Position numbers and translations under genes: made by a program. The notes beneath the pieces are model-generated. The model saw only the letters and a program-made list of their open reading frames with translations, was not told where the DNA came from and did not search any database. Shown in pieces: positions 38,578-48,532 of a stretch of 64,000 bases of DNA. Within the stretch, counting starts at the first letter, position 1. Each line of letters opens with the position of its first letter. Source of the stretch: Corynebacterium camporealensis (GTDB taxonomy: Bacteria > Actinomycetota > Actinomycetes > Mycobacteriales > Mycobacteriaceae). The stretch is taken from NCBI RefSeq assembly GCF_000980815.1, contig NZ_CP011311.1:1937815-2001814 (forward strand). The letters run 5' to 3'.

Positions 38578-40245
38578 TTGTGGGGCATGAAACCAGACAG
38601 CACAGCACCCGTCATCATCGTCGGTACAGGACTTTCCGGCATGGTGGCCGGATACGAGGCGTCGCAGGCCGGACGACACGTCATCTTCGTTGACCAGGAA
38701 AGTCGTGAAAACCTCGGTGGCCAGGCATTCTGGTCGCTCGGTGGCCTGTTCATGGTGGGCTCACCGGAACAGAAGATGATGCGCGTCAGCGACTACGAGG
38801 ACCTGGCCTGGATGGACTGGGAGAACTCGGCCGACTACGACCAGAGCGACAACGACAAGTGGCCGCGTCAGTGGGGGCGTGAGTTCGTCCGCTTCGCCGC
38901 ACACGAGATGCACTCCTACCTGAAGAACCTCGGCCTGCGCGTGCTGCCGACCATCGGCTGGGCCGAGCGCGGCTCCGGCGACGCCTCCGGCCACGGTAAC
39001 TCGGTGCCCCGCTTCCACGTCACCTGGGGAACTGGCCCGGAGGTCGTGCGCGTGTTCCGTGAGCCGCTGCTCGAGGCGGAAAAGGCGGGCAAGGTCGAAT
39101 TCCGCTTCCGCCACCGCGTTGATGACGTCATCGTCGAAAACGGCCGCGCGGTCGGTGTGCGTGGCGTGGTGCTCGACGCTGACGACTCGGTGCGGGGCGC
39201 GGCATCGAACGACACCGAGGGTGAGGCCTTCGAGATCCGCGGTGCCGCAGTCGTCATCGCCACCGGTGGTATCGGCGGTAACCTGGACAAGGTGCGGCAG
39301 ATGTGGCCGGATGACCGCTGGGGCCCCTGCCCGGAGTACATGGTCACCGGCGTGCCGGCCTACGTTGACGGGCGCGGCATTGACATCGCCTCCGCCGCCG
39401 GTGCCAACCTGGTCAACACGGACCGCATGTGGCACTACCCGGAGGGCATGATCAACTGGGATCCGATCTGGCCGAACCACGGCATCCGCATCATTCCCGG
39501 CCCGTCAGCCATCTGGATGGATGCCACCGGCAAGCGCTTGCCGACGCACCTTTTCCCGGGTTCCGACAACCTCGCGGCGCTGTCCCACATCGGACGCACC
39601 GGCCACGGCTATTCCTGGTTCATTCTCAACCAGGCGATTGCCGACAAGGAGTTCATCTTCTCCGGTTCCGAGCAGAACTCGGACCTGACCGACAAGGAGA
39701 TCAAGAAGCTGTTGGGCAAGATCGGCCCGGGCACCCCAGTTGCGATCAAGGCCTTCCAGGAAAACGGCGTGGACTGGGTCACCGCGAATTCTGTTCAGGA
39801 TCTGGTCAAGGGCATGAACGAAGTGGGCGACGTCGAGATCGACGCCTCCTTCGTCGAGCGTCAGCTACTCGAGCGCGATGCACAGCTCTCCAACAGCTTC
39901 TCCAAGGACATCCAGGTCAACTACATCCGTATGGCGCGTCAGTTCCTCGGCGACAAGATCGTGCGCGTACACCCGCCGCACCGGATTCTCGACGAGTCCA
40001 AGGGCCCACTGATCGCCGTTCGCCTGCACATCCTCACCCGCAAGACGCTGGGCGGCATCGAGACTGACCTGTCGGGTCGTGCACTGCACTCGGATGGTTC
40101 GGTCTTCGAGGGGCTCTACGCCTGCGGTGAGGCCGCCGGATTCGGCGGTGGCGGAATGCACGGCAAGAACGCCCTGGAGGGCACCTTCCTCGGCGGCTGC
40201 ATCCACTCCGGCAAGCGCGTCGGGGAGGCTCTGGGCAGGAGATAG
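38578..40245 (+). CDS. FAD-binding dehydrogenase (KsdD / fumarate reductase flavoprotein type)
   Basis: The FAD fold begins PVIIVGTGLSGMVAGYEAS; AAVVIATGGIGGN is the second nucleotide segment, and LYACGEAAGFGGGGMHGKNA the C-terminal FAD site. GGGAGG lies five bases before a TTG at 38578; the ATG at 38587 (MKPDSTAP) is the alternative. About 552-555 residues. The family oxidises or reduces C-C bonds in steroids, dicarboxylates and related acids; the substrate is unknown. It is followed 75 bases later by a DASS permease, suggesting uptake and oxidation of one organic acid. Confidence 0.85.
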   Translation: MWGMKPDSTAPVIIVGTGLSGMVAGYEASQAGRHVIFVDQESRENLGGQAFWSLGGLFMVGSPEQKMMRVSDYEDLAWMDWENSADYDQSDNDKWPRQWGREFVRFAAHEMHSYLKNLGLRVLPTIGWAERGSGDASGHGNSVPRFHVTWGTGPEVVRVFREPLLEAEKAGKVEFRFRHRVDDVIVENGRAVGVRGVVLDADDSVRGAASNDTEGEAFEIRGAAVVIATGGIGGNLDKVRQMWPDDRWGPCPEYMVTGVPAYVDGRGIDIASAAGANLVNTDRMWHYPEGMINWDPIWPNHGIRIIPGPSAIWMDATGKRLPTHLFPGSDNLAALSHIGRTGHGYSWFILNQAIADKEFIFSGSEQNSDLTDKEIKKLLGKIGPGTPVAIKAFQENGVDWVTANSVQDLVKGMNEVGDVEIDASFVERQLLERDAQLSNSFSKDIQVNYIRMARQFLGDKIVRVHPPHRILDESKGPLIAVRLHILTRKTLGGIETDLSGRALHSDGSVFEGLYACGEAAGFGGGGMHGKNALEGTFLGGCIHSGKRVGEALGRR

Positions 40246-40320
40246 TGCCGGTCACGGGCGAGTGAAACCCGTGGTTCGGCAAGGACTAAACTTGAAGTTA
40301 AGCGTCCAATCTACGGAGAG

Positions 40321-41781
40321 ATGTTCAGCATGACCAAGGCCAAGTCGGTAGCATTCGTTCTATCATTCGTTGCGCTGATCAGCGTCCTCCTCCTGCCGCT
40401 GGGCTCGCTTTCCTGGCAGGGGCAGATCGCCCTGGGGCTGCTTGCCTTCGCAGTGATCATGTGGGTCTCCGAGGCAGTGAGCTACCCGGTCAGTGCACTG
40501 CTGATTATCGGATTGATCTCGCTGCTCGTCGGGCTCTCCCCGGACCCGGAATCACCCGGTGAGCAGTTCGGCACCGGAGAAGCTCTGCGCATTGCGCTGG
40601 ACGGTTTCTCCTCCTCGGCAGTCGCCCTGGTCGCCGCTGCGCTCGCGCTGGCGGTGGCGATGCAGGCGACGGGTCTGCACCGGCGTATCGCCCTGTATGT
40701 GCTCAAGGTGGCGGGGGATAAGACCTCCCGCATTGTCGTCGGGGCGATCGCCATCTCGATCATTCTCGCGTTCTTCGTGCCCTCGGCCACCGCACGCGGC
40801 GGTGCCGTGGTGCCGATTCTGCTCGGCATGGTCGCGGCCTTCGGGCTCGCCGTCGATTCCAAGTTGTCCGCCCTGCTGGTGATCACCGCAACACAGGCGG
40901 TGTCGGTGTGGAATGTTGGTATCAAGACCGCGGCGGCCCAGAACATGGTGGCCGTGGGGTTCATCGAGGATCAGATGGACACGACGGTGTCGTGGGGCCA
41001 GTGGTTCCTCTGGGCCGCGCCGTGGTCGATCCTGATGTCTGTCGCCCTATACTTCATCATGCGCGCGGCAGTCAAACCCGAGGTCGAGTCCATTGAAGGG
41101 GGCCGCGAGCTTGTCGATGCCCAGCTTGCCGAGATGGGCCCGATGACGGGGGCCGAGAAGCGGCTTACCGCGATCGCTATCATCCTGCTCGGGTTCTGGG
41201 CGACGGAAGGGGTCCTGCACCCGGTCGATTCCTCCGTGATCACGCTCGTCGCTGTAGGCCTCATGCTGCTGCCGGGCGTCGGTGTCATGGAGTGGAAGTA
41301 CGCGCAGGATCACATCAACTGGGGCACTCTGATTGTCTTCGCGGTGGGTATCTCGCTGGGTAGCTTCTTGCTCGACACCGGCGCCGCAGCCTGGCTCTCC
41401 GAGCGGACCTTTGGGGTGCTTGGCCTGGCGGGGATGCCGATTCTGGCCACCATCGCCATCGTCTCGCTGTTCAACATCCTCATCCACCTCGGGTTCGCAT
41501 CAGCGACCTCGCTGGCCTCCGCACTCATCCCGGTGTTCATCTCCCTCGCCGCGACACTCGACGTCCCCAACGGCGGAATCGGGTTCGTCATCATCCAGCA
41601 GTTCGTGATCAGTTTCGGCTTCCTCCTGCCGGTCTCGGCCCCGCAGAACATGCTCGCCTACGGCACGGGCGCGTTTACCACCCGGCAATTCCTGAAGACG
41701 GGCATCCCGCTGACGATCGTCGGGTACCTCCTTGTCCTGCTTCTATCCGCGACGTACTGGAACTGGATCGGCCTAGTCTAG
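40321..41781 (+). CDS. SLC13/DASS-family anion permease
   Basis: 486 residues (483 from the ATG at 40330, which is better spaced from GGAGAG). It has about 12 membrane helices. DASS features are visible: VPSATARGGAVVPILLGM in the first half and LGFASATSLASALIPVFISL in the second, the pair of substrate loops. The family moves dicarboxylates, citrate or sulfate with sodium or protons. It probably works with the FAD enzyme upstream. It ends tail to tail with the ulaA fragment, overlapping by 9 bases. Confidence 0.88.
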   Translation: MFSMTKAKSVAFVLSFVALISVLLLPLGSLSWQGQIALGLLAFAVIMWVSEAVSYPVSALLIIGLISLLVGLSPDPESPGEQFGTGEALRIALDGFSSSAVALVAAALALAVAMQATGLHRRIALYVLKVAGDKTSRIVVGAIAISIILAFFVPSATARGGAVVPILLGMVAAFGLAVDSKLSALLVITATQAVSVWNVGIKTAAAQNMVAVGFIEDQMDTTVSWGQWFLWAAPWSILMSVALYFIMRAAVKPEVESIEGGRELVDAQLAEMGPMTGAEKRLTAIAIILLGFWATEGVLHPVDSSVITLVAVGLMLLPGVGVMEWKYAQDHINWGTLIVFAVGISLGSFLLDTGAAAWLSERTFGVLGLAGMPILATIAIVSLFNILIHLGFASATSLASALIPVFISLAATLDVPNGGIGFVIIQQFVISFGFLLPVSAPQNMLAYGTGAFTTRQFLKTGIPLTIVGYLLVLLLSATYWNWIGLV

Positions 41782-42677
41782 CGGCGGCGGGGGAGTGGGC
41801 GCTCCGGCCGGCGGGGCGATCTTGGGGTAGCGCCGTGTCGGTTCTTCAGGCGTGTCAGGCTGGCCGCAGTCGACTGTGGAGAGTTTCTTTTGAGTCCACA
41901 GGCCGAGCGCAAAAACCGAGGCGCCGACGAGTCCTGCTACAACGAGGCCGGCGACGCCGCCGGGGCGAGCGCCCAGCCCGACCAGGATCCCGAACCAGCC
42001 GAAGTCGGCGTCGCCAAAGGTGGTGTTCGCGTCGCCGAAGGTGCCCAGGACTTTCAGCAGCGCCGCAGGCCAGAACGTGATGATCAAGCCGTTGACAAAT
42101 CCCCCGAGTACAGCTCCGCACCGCCCGCCCGTGGCGTTGCCGTAGACGCCGGCGGCGCCGCCAGTGAAGAAGTGGGGGACAAGCCCTGGCAGGATCAGAG
42201 CCAGGGAGAACGCCGGGTTCGCGAGTACCGCAAGCCCGACCAGCCCGCCGGCGAACGAGGGGATAAAGCCGATGAGGACGGCGTTTTGCGCGTAGGGGAA
42301 GACGATTGGGGCGTCGAGTGCGGGGATGGCCCCGGGGACCACCTTGCTTGCGATGCCGTGGAATGCCGGGATGAGCTCGCCGAGGATCGTGCGCACGCCG
42401 AACAAGATCACCGCCACCGCGACGCCGAACTGCAGCCCGAGCGTGACTGCCTGCATGTAGAAGTTGCCTATCGAGCTCGCCCCGTCGGGCAGCGCGAGCA
42501 TGGCCTGGTCGGCGCCGACCCGGGCGTGTAAAAGGATCGCGGCGGCCAGGTACATGATCACCATGGACAGCGCCGTGGACACCATCGAGTCGCGGAGGAA
42601 CTTCAGCCCCTCGGGGAGCTTGAGGTCCTCGGTCGACGCCGACTTCGCGTGGCCCTTTCCACCAACCGCCTTTCCTA
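41773..42677 (-). pseudogene. ulaA: C-terminal part of ulaA (PTS ascorbate IIC), cut by an IS
   Basis: About 300 codons reading KSASTEDLKLPEGLKFLRDS, then VSTALSMVIMYLAAAILLHA and IPGAIPALDAPIVFPYAQNA, as in UlaA from about residue 215 on. The 5' end is the IS5-family right-hand copy at 42678; the apparent N-terminus MAWAGYALRQTRGG is IS sequence. It ends in a Pro-rich tail. The middle of UlaA (about 150 residues) is not in the window. The two ulaA parts are in reversed order along the strand. Confidence 0.85.
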
Positions 42678-43607
42678 GGGCGTGTCTCCTAAAACCCTGA
42701 GCCAGGTGACCAACGCGCAGACAATCACGGCGCCGCGGTAAACCACCGCGAGTTTGTCGTAGCGCGTAGCCAGCCCACGCCACTGCTTGGCCAGGGAAAA
42801 CGCCCGCTCGACAACATTGCGACCCTTGTACGCCTCCTCATCAAAGGCCGGCGGGCGCCCGCCCTTGCTGCCTTTGCGCTTGCGTGCCGCGATGCTGTCA
42901 CGCTTTTCAGGGATGACGGTGACGATTCCGCGCTCACGCAGGTGACTGCGGATCACACCCGTGGCGTAGCCACGGTCAGCCAGTACCGCATCCGGACGGG
43001 TCCGCGCCCGCCCCGGGCCCAGTCGCGGAATGTGGATTTCTTCCAACACGGTCTGCAGCATTGCCCCGTCGTTGCGCTGGCCGCCGGTGACCACCAGCGA
43101 CAGGGGACGACCGTGCCCGTCGACGCCGGCGTGAATCTTGCTGGACAGCCCACCCCTCGACTTGCCGATGGCGTGACCTGCTGGTTCAGTCAGCGCCAGC
43201 GGAAGATTCTTGTGATTCGATAGAGCCCCCTGTGTCCTGTTCGGGCCGGGTTGTGTTCGTTGCGTGCTGGTGAGCACGCGTGATCGAGGCGTCGACGGAG
43301 ACGGTCCAGTCGATTTTTCCTTCCGCGTCGGCCAGGGTCAGCAGGTAGGTCAGGACCCTGTCCCAGGTGCCGTCGGCGGAGTAGCGGCGGTGACGTTTCC
43401 ACACGGTCTGCCAGGGGCCGAACTCCTCGCGGGGCAGATCTCGCCACGGGATGCCTGTGCGGTAGCGGTAGATGATGCCCTCGACGATGAGCCGGCTGTT
43501 GCTAAACGGCCGGCCCCGCCGGCCATCGCTACTGGGGCAGGAGGGTCTCGATGATCTCCCATTGGTGGTCAGTCAGAACACGAAACCGACTCTTGGTGTT
43601 ACTCACC
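42675..43607 (-). pseudogene. IS5-family transposase of copy 1, OrfA frame broken
   Basis: The OrfB frame (DDE residues in GGLSSKIHAGVDGHGRPLSL, LADRGYATGV, KGRNVVERAFSLAKQ) is intact. In OrfA one extra G (ACTGGGGCAGG against ACTGGGCAGG in copy 2, near 43535) destroys the reading frame after the first residues. The copy therefore cannot make the OrfAB protein. The OrfB stop codon TAG at 42675-42677 is formed by the flanking target bases. Confidence 0.85.
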
Positions 43608-43652
43608 GTTCCAATATCGGCCCGCCGACCAAACTATTTAGGAGACACGCCC
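42678..43652 (-). mobile_element. IS5-family (IS427-type) insertion sequence, copy 1
   Basis: 975 bp with terminal repeats GGGCGTGTCTCCTAAA and its complement TTTAGGAGACACGCCC. TA flanks both ends, the expected target duplication. It is 1 bp longer than copy 2 at 54.1 kb and otherwise nearly identical. Confidence 0.92.
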
Positions 43653-43745
43653 TAACTGAATGCAACTCAGCGAACGTGCGGATCCGCTCTGCACTTTCCA
43701 ACGGTGGAAATTCTTGTGTAAGGCAAGCAGCAATAGGAGTAAGAA

Positions 43746-44330
43746 ATGACGATTGTGCTCGAAGCCGAGGGTTTGAGCAAGAAATACGACGGTAGCGACT
43801 TCTTCTCACTCAAAGACGTGAATTTTCGGATTGAAGAGGGCGATATCGTAGGCCTGGTTGGGCGCAATGGTTCCGGCAAAAGCACTTTGCTCAAGATGCT
43901 GGCCAAATCCCAACGCCCGACCAGCGGACGGGTTCTGTATCGGTCCGAGGACCTTCACGCCCGCCCGGACATGCTGAAAGACTTCAGTCTGATGATTGAA
44001 CCCGCATTCTTTCCGCAACTGAGCGTCGAACAAAATTTAGACATCTTCCTACGCATCCACCGAAGAAGCGACATGTGAGACAACGTCGAACCGACACTCA
44101 GGCTGGTTGGGCTATGGGACGATCGGCACAGGCGGCCGAAGGATTTTTCTTTCGGGATGAAACAACGCACGGCCCTGGCACTCGCCTTGGTTACCCTGCC
44201 CGAAGTAGTCATCCTGGATGAACCATTCGTCGGCCTCGATCCGGTCGGGGTGCGCGGGCTACTCGACATCCTCAAACAGTGGTCGCGGGAAAAGAAAGTC
44301 ACGATGATCGTCTCCAGCTGGAGTGGTCTA
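43746..44330 (+). pseudogene. ABC transporter ATPase, nonsense mutation and 3' deletion
   Basis: LEAEGLSKKYDGSDFFSLKD and GLVGRNGSGKSTLLKMLAKS (Walker A) begin a typical export ATPase. TGA at 44076-44078 interrupts it after RIHRRSDM. The same frame continues DNVEPTLRLVGLWDDR to FSFGMKQRTALALALVTLPE and VVILDEPFVGLDP (Walker B). After VTMIVSS it breaks into the permease fragment. It resembles the ATPases of lantibiotic or bacitracin immunity exporters. Confidence 0.85.
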
Positions 44331-44338
44331 GTTATTAG

Positions 44339-44812
44339 GACCGTCCCCGATCATCGATCCTCATCGGAAAGCTTTCCGCAGTCCTTATTCTCCAGCTCAT
44401 CTACGTCGGACTAACTTTCCTCACATCGCTCGTAACCTACTACGCGGCGATCATCCATCAGCCGTTCGCATCCGGAGACTTCCTCCCATCGGACTTCAGC
44501 GCCTTCTCCAGTGCGACAGTAGACATCCTCGGCACAGTGACTACCTCAATCATCTGCGTACTCCTCGCCAGCTTCCTATCCTTGAAATTTTCGAACGGTG
44601 TAACAATGCTGATCAGTGTCTTCTTCGCTCTGCTCTCCTACATTGCACCGAACTTCGCAACCCTCGCCTACGTCATCCCCACAGGCTATGCATCGCTCAA
44701 CGACACCAGGGGGTTCCTGTTCAGCGTTATCGGAATATGCCTTGTCTTCGCCGCGTACTGTGTTTCGCTCTTCTTCTCGACGCTACGGACGTACTCGAGA
44801 GTCGAATTCTAG
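44339..44812 (+). pseudogene. ABC transporter permease fragment
   Basis: The open frame lacks its start and begins abruptly at a TAG at 44336. It has at least four hydrophobic segments (LSAVLILQLIYVGLTFL, VTTSIICVLLASF, MLISVFFALLSYIAPNF, FSVIGICLVFAAYCVSLFF). It is the C-terminal half of an ABC-2 type permease that belonged to the preceding ATPase. The part between the two genes was deleted. Confidence 0.7.
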
Positions 44813-44877
44813 AGGTGGAGCACCATCGCACCCGCTACGACGCTCCACAGTGGGGCGTCGCCACGTAGTGTGGCACC

Positions 44878-45516
44878 ATGCGATTTCGCGAAGCAATTGT
44901 TGAGGGAATGCCCGATCATTTCTCCATGCCCGAGGAGTTCCTCAGCCTGGCCGATTGGTCCGAACAACAGGGGTATGTGGTTAGCAGCGGAGGCTACATC
45001 GCAGACCCAGCAATTCATGAGACCGCAGATATCCGTCTCCACGGTGGGCATCGCCCTGACTGGCCCGCAGGCTATCTCAAAGATCCTTCACGCCTCTTCG
45101 CAGTGGGCAATACCGGCGGCGATGGTTCGGAGTTCTGTCTCTGGCTTGACGACAACGGCGTTCAGCATGTCGTTCACCATGGATCCGGATCGGGTTCAAT
45201 CTTGTGGGCCACATTCCCCTCCCCAGGCTGCGTCCTGAGGCTTTTTGCGGTGGGGTACTTCACGCCCGCATTCAACGAAGAATGGGCCGCGGCTCCCCTT
45301 GACCCGTGGGCGGGCGAATACGAGGAGGGGGAGGCGACGTTTAACCAGGTCGTTGATGCCGGACTCGCACCCTACAGGGCGTGGTTACATGATCGTTGGG
45401 GAGAGCCAACCCCGGCGACAGGGATCGAGGCCCTCCGATTGTCACCCGCGGAAGCTGAATTGTGGACGCTGGACGGACCTGCAGATGATCCTTTCTATCG
45501 CTGGTTGAGTGAGTGA
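44878..45516 (+). CDS. Hypothetical protein, possibly SMI1/KNR4 (SUKH) type
   Basis: 212 residues, soluble and acidic, with many Trp. The segment FAVGNTGGDGSEFCLWLDDN followed by HVVHHGSGSGSILWATF resembles the middle of SUKH immunity proteins, and MPEEFLSLADWSEQQGY the start. No toxin gene is adjacent. It ends WTLDGPADDPFYRWLSE. The gene appears intact among decayed neighbours. The SUKH assignment is tentative. Confidence 0.5.
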   Translation: MRFREAIVEGMPDHFSMPEEFLSLADWSEQQGYVVSSGGYIADPAIHETADIRLHGGHRPDWPAGYLKDPSRLFAVGNTGGDGSEFCLWLDDNGVQHVVHHGSGSGSILWATFPSPGCVLRLFAVGYFTPAFNEEWAAAPLDPWAGEYEEGEATFNQVVDAGLAPYRAWLHDRWGEPTPATGIEALRLSPAEAELWTLDGPADDPFYRWLSE

Positions 45517-45607
45517 ACTTCCTCACCGCGGGGTTCTCTCGGAAGCAAACCAAGCAATAGCTTAATGAACCGCGGCCGACGCGGTTCTCGATTAACGGAG
45601 TTATGTT

Positions 45608-46967
45608 ATGACCGGCCTGCCGTTGATGGGTGTGTTCGTGCTTGCGATCGCGCTGCTCATCTTGATGATCTCAAAGTGGAAGATCCATCCCTTCCTCTCT
45701 CTGCTCTTCGTCGCGCTGAGCTTCGGGCTTATCGGCGGCATCCCCCTGGCCGAGATCACCGATGTCATCGGCGAGGGCTTCGCGGCCACCTTCAAGTCCT
45801 TCGGGCTCGTCGTCATCTTCGGCACGCTGATCGGCTTCATCCTGGAGAAGACTGGTGCGGCCTTCCAGCTTGCCGACGCCATCGTGCGCGTGATCGGCAC
45901 ACGTCATCCCGTCCTGGCCATCCAGTTGATGGGATGGGTGGTAAGCATCCCGGTCTTCTCCGACTCCGGATTCGTCATCCTCAATCCTGTACGCAGGGCG
46001 CTCGCCCAGCGCACCGGAGCTTCGCCGGCAACCATGGCGATCGCCCTGTCCGCTGGCCTGTTCACCTCGCATGTCCTCATTCCGCCGACCCCTGGCCCGC
46101 TCGCCGCGGCCTCGGCCCTCGGCCCTCGGCCTGGAGGATAACCTGCTGCTCGTCATGGGCCTCGGCGCAGTGCTGTCAATCCCGGTGATGGCGGCGGCCT
46201 ACGCTTACTCCGTGTGGATCGGGCGGACAATCATCACGCCCGAGTGCGAGGCCGTTGAAGACCTGGACATCGAGGCCGCCTACGACGAACTCAAGGCCTC
46301 CTACGCCCACCTACCCTCCACAGCACTCTCGCTCGCCCCGATTCTCGTGCCCATTGTGGCAATGGCTACCGGATCCATCGCTTCCGCTCTGGGTTATGAC
46401 GGTGTGCTGACTTTTATCGGCACTCCGATGATCGCCCTGGCAATCGGCTTCCTCTGCGCAGTGCTGCTACTGATGGACACCCACATGATGGACAGCTTTT
46501 ACGGCTTCGTCGAGGAGGGGCTGCGCACTGTCGGGCCGATCATTCTGATTACCGCCGCGGGCGGAGTTCTCGGACGCGTCATCTCCTCGACCGACGTGGT
46601 GAACTTTATCTCTGACAATGCCACGCACCTTGCCGGCCTGGGTTTGTTCTTCCCCTTCCTGATCGCCGTGCTGTTCAAAACGGCCCAGGGCTCCGCAACA
46701 GTCGCCATGGTCACCACCTCCAACCTGGCCGCCCCACTGCTGCCGACGCTGGGGCTGCAGACTCCCCTGCAGGTCGGGCTGGCGGTGATGGCCATCTGCG
46801 CGGGCTCGCTAGTAGTCTCCCACGCCAACGACAGCCACTTCTGGGTGGTGACGAATCTGTCCAAGATGACCGCGGCGCAGGCCTATCGATCCCAGACCGT
46901 GGTTACCGGCATCATGGGCTGCACAGCAATGCTATTCATTTGGTTGCTCGGCCTGATCATCGTCTAA
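45608..46967 (+). pseudogene. gntP: GntP-family gluconate permease, frameshifted by a 7-bp tandem expansion
   Basis: The first frame (MTGLPLMGVFVLAIALLILM to PPTPGPLAAASALG) is shifted at 46110-46130, where CCTCGGC occurs three times in tandem. The second frame resumes LGLEDNLLLVMGLGAVLSIP and runs to the end (TVVTGIMGCTAMLFIWLLGL). Removing exactly one 7-bp unit restores one open frame, ASALGLEDNLLLV, of about 450 residues, the normal GntP length. All other GntP features look intact, including VVSHANDSHFWVV. A proton/gluconate symporter that is off in this copy. Confidence 0.9.
46110..46130. repeat. Three tandem copies of CCTCGGC inside gntP
   Basis: Units at 46110-46116, 46117-46123 and 46124-46130 are identical. 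Two units would keep the reading frame; three break it. Confidence 0.95.
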
Positions 46968-46981
46968 CGTCGTCAGGGTGG

Positions 46982-47003
46982 CTGGCTACCTCACCCCCAC
47001 CAA
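46982..47003 (+). repeat. 22-bp direct repeat, left copy
   Basis: Starts CTGGCTACCTCACCCCC and is identical to 50301-50322. The two copies flank the three-gene ABC cassette. The sequence equals the 5' codons of panB (ATSPPPK). Confidence 0.93.
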
Positions 47004-47284
47004 TAACCTCCGGTTTGTTCCCCGTCCGACGGCGTATCAGAGCGGCTTCAAGGTGCCGGGCTTCGTGCGAACACACAGTTAAGGGTGGTTTTAAACAAAC
47101 ATGACGCTATTAACTTGTAAACCATTGCGGAGAACTTTAGAAAAGCCCCATTTTTGTGAAGCGTGGACGCTGGTCTCTACCCCTACAGGGGCGGCTGATC
47201 AATTGCTGGGAATACTCCCAAGAACAGGCCTCGAGACGAACCGAAAACAAACGTCTCTGCCACGGCTTTAGCGAGGTATCACCC
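47004..47284. other. Left flank of the ABC cassette
   Basis: About 280 bases, less GC-rich than the neighbouring permease genes. A 71-codon plus-strand ORF (47156-47371) overlaps the end of the permease gene and lacks coding character. No terminal inverted repeat or recombinase gene is found. Confidence 0.5.
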
Positions 47285-48532
47285 TCACTCCCCACCAGAT
47301 TTCACTCGAGCAAGCTGCAGCTCAGTTACGCACGGAACCGCCGCGAGGAAGAGGATAAGTACGAGCAGTAGAGACGGGGTGAGCGCATCCTGAGGTTCCA
47401 GACTAGAAACGGACGCGATAGCCGCTGCGAACACTGTTCCTGCCGCACATCCCAGAACAACGAACGGGAGGGTCAACGCGGTCGTTTCCACTCTCAGTAG
47501 GTTCTTCGCAGCTGTGATTTCCACGCCTCTCAAGAGCAGAACCTCCATCAATTTCAAGCGGTCGCGTATGGCGGCCACGACAATTCCCGTGATCGCCGCT
47601 AGCCCGAAGGCGACGATGCTGATATTGAGAAACAGAGCGAGCCTGCCGTATCCTGAGGACATCTCCGAAGCGTGGTTGTCAATCCTTTCTTGGGACGTGA
47701 ACCCCACACCGGTTTCCCTCATGATCTCCACCAGCGCATCAACCGGCACCACCGAAGAATCGGCGTACACGAATTGCCCCTCGGTGGTTAGCTGAGGAAC
47801 GCTACCGGTGATGAGAATTTCGGTGAGTCCCGGAACCACCACCACCGGCAACGCAGGCAAAGGAATTTCACGATCAGCTAGCAGATCAACCGACCTATCG
47901 AGCACTGGGACGACTAGGCGCTCCTTGAACGTAGCATCCGCATATTTTTCCGGCACGAGAATCGCCTCTCTCGGCGTGGCCGGACACTGTGGGTCGTCCG
48001 CAGAAATCTCCGCGTAGTCCTCGCACGTCATGACAAAGGCTTCGGGACGGTTTCCGCCGTCCGCTATGAGACGTCCCTTGCTGGCGGTACCGACACCGGT
48101 AGTGCTCCTAATAGCCTCCGAATCCGCCAATTTGATGTCCCTGCTGGTACTTCCCGTGTACATTCCGGGTTTCCAGTAGCTTAGTCCGCTCGAAGCCTGG
48201 CCGATCCCTGCACTCGCGAGACCGACTGACACCGTGGAAATGACACAGACGCAAAATAGTAGTACCACGCTGAGTCCGATCGAACGGGCATGATGCGTCA
48301 ACGAAGACCCAATCAGAACACCTGTAATGCGCCCGGCAAAGGCTCGTTTGTAGAGCCACCCCGCGGCGACAGCAAACATCGGGGCAGTGACGACCAATCC
48401 GACGATCAACGGCAGGAGTGAGAGAGGCACTAACAGCGGTATCGAAAGAATCTCGGATGAGAGCGCCATCCCTAATGAGATCACCACTGATAAGGGAAGC
48501 GCTGCTAACCGCCATTTCGACAACTTATCCAC
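47285..48532 (-). CDS. FtsX-like ABC permease, second half-transporter
   Basis: 415 residues. Three hydrophobic segments come first (about 10-32, 35-60, 88-112). An extracellular domain of about 180 residues with two Cys (VMTCEDYAE, DDPQCPATP) follows, and then three helices at about 300-325, 350-375 and 385-405. This is the FtsX/MacB topology without a canonical signature. Its start overlaps the next permease by 28 bases, so they are co-translated. Together with the ATPase they form a LolCDE/MacB-like exporter or peptide-sensing transporter. Confidence 0.75.
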   Translation of the reverse strand: MDKLSKWRLAALPLSVVISLGMALSSEILSIPLLVPLSLLPLIVGLVVTAPMFAVAAGWLYKRAFAGRITGVLIGSSLTHHARSIGLSVVLLFCVCVISTVSVGLASAGIGQASSGLSYWKPGMYTGSTSRDIKLADSEAIRSTTGVGTASKGRLIADGGNRPEAFVMTCEDYAEISADDPQCPATPREAILVPEKYADATFKERLVVPVLDRSVDLLADREIPLPALPVVVVPGLTEILITGSVPQLTTEGQFVYADSSVVPVDALVEIMRETGVGFTSQERIDNHASEMSSGYGRLALFLNISIVAFGLAAITGIVVAAIRDRLKLMEVLLLRGVEITAAKNLLRVETTALTLPFVVLGCAAGTVFAAAIASVSSLEPQDALTPSLLLVLILFLAAVPCVTELQLARVKSGGE

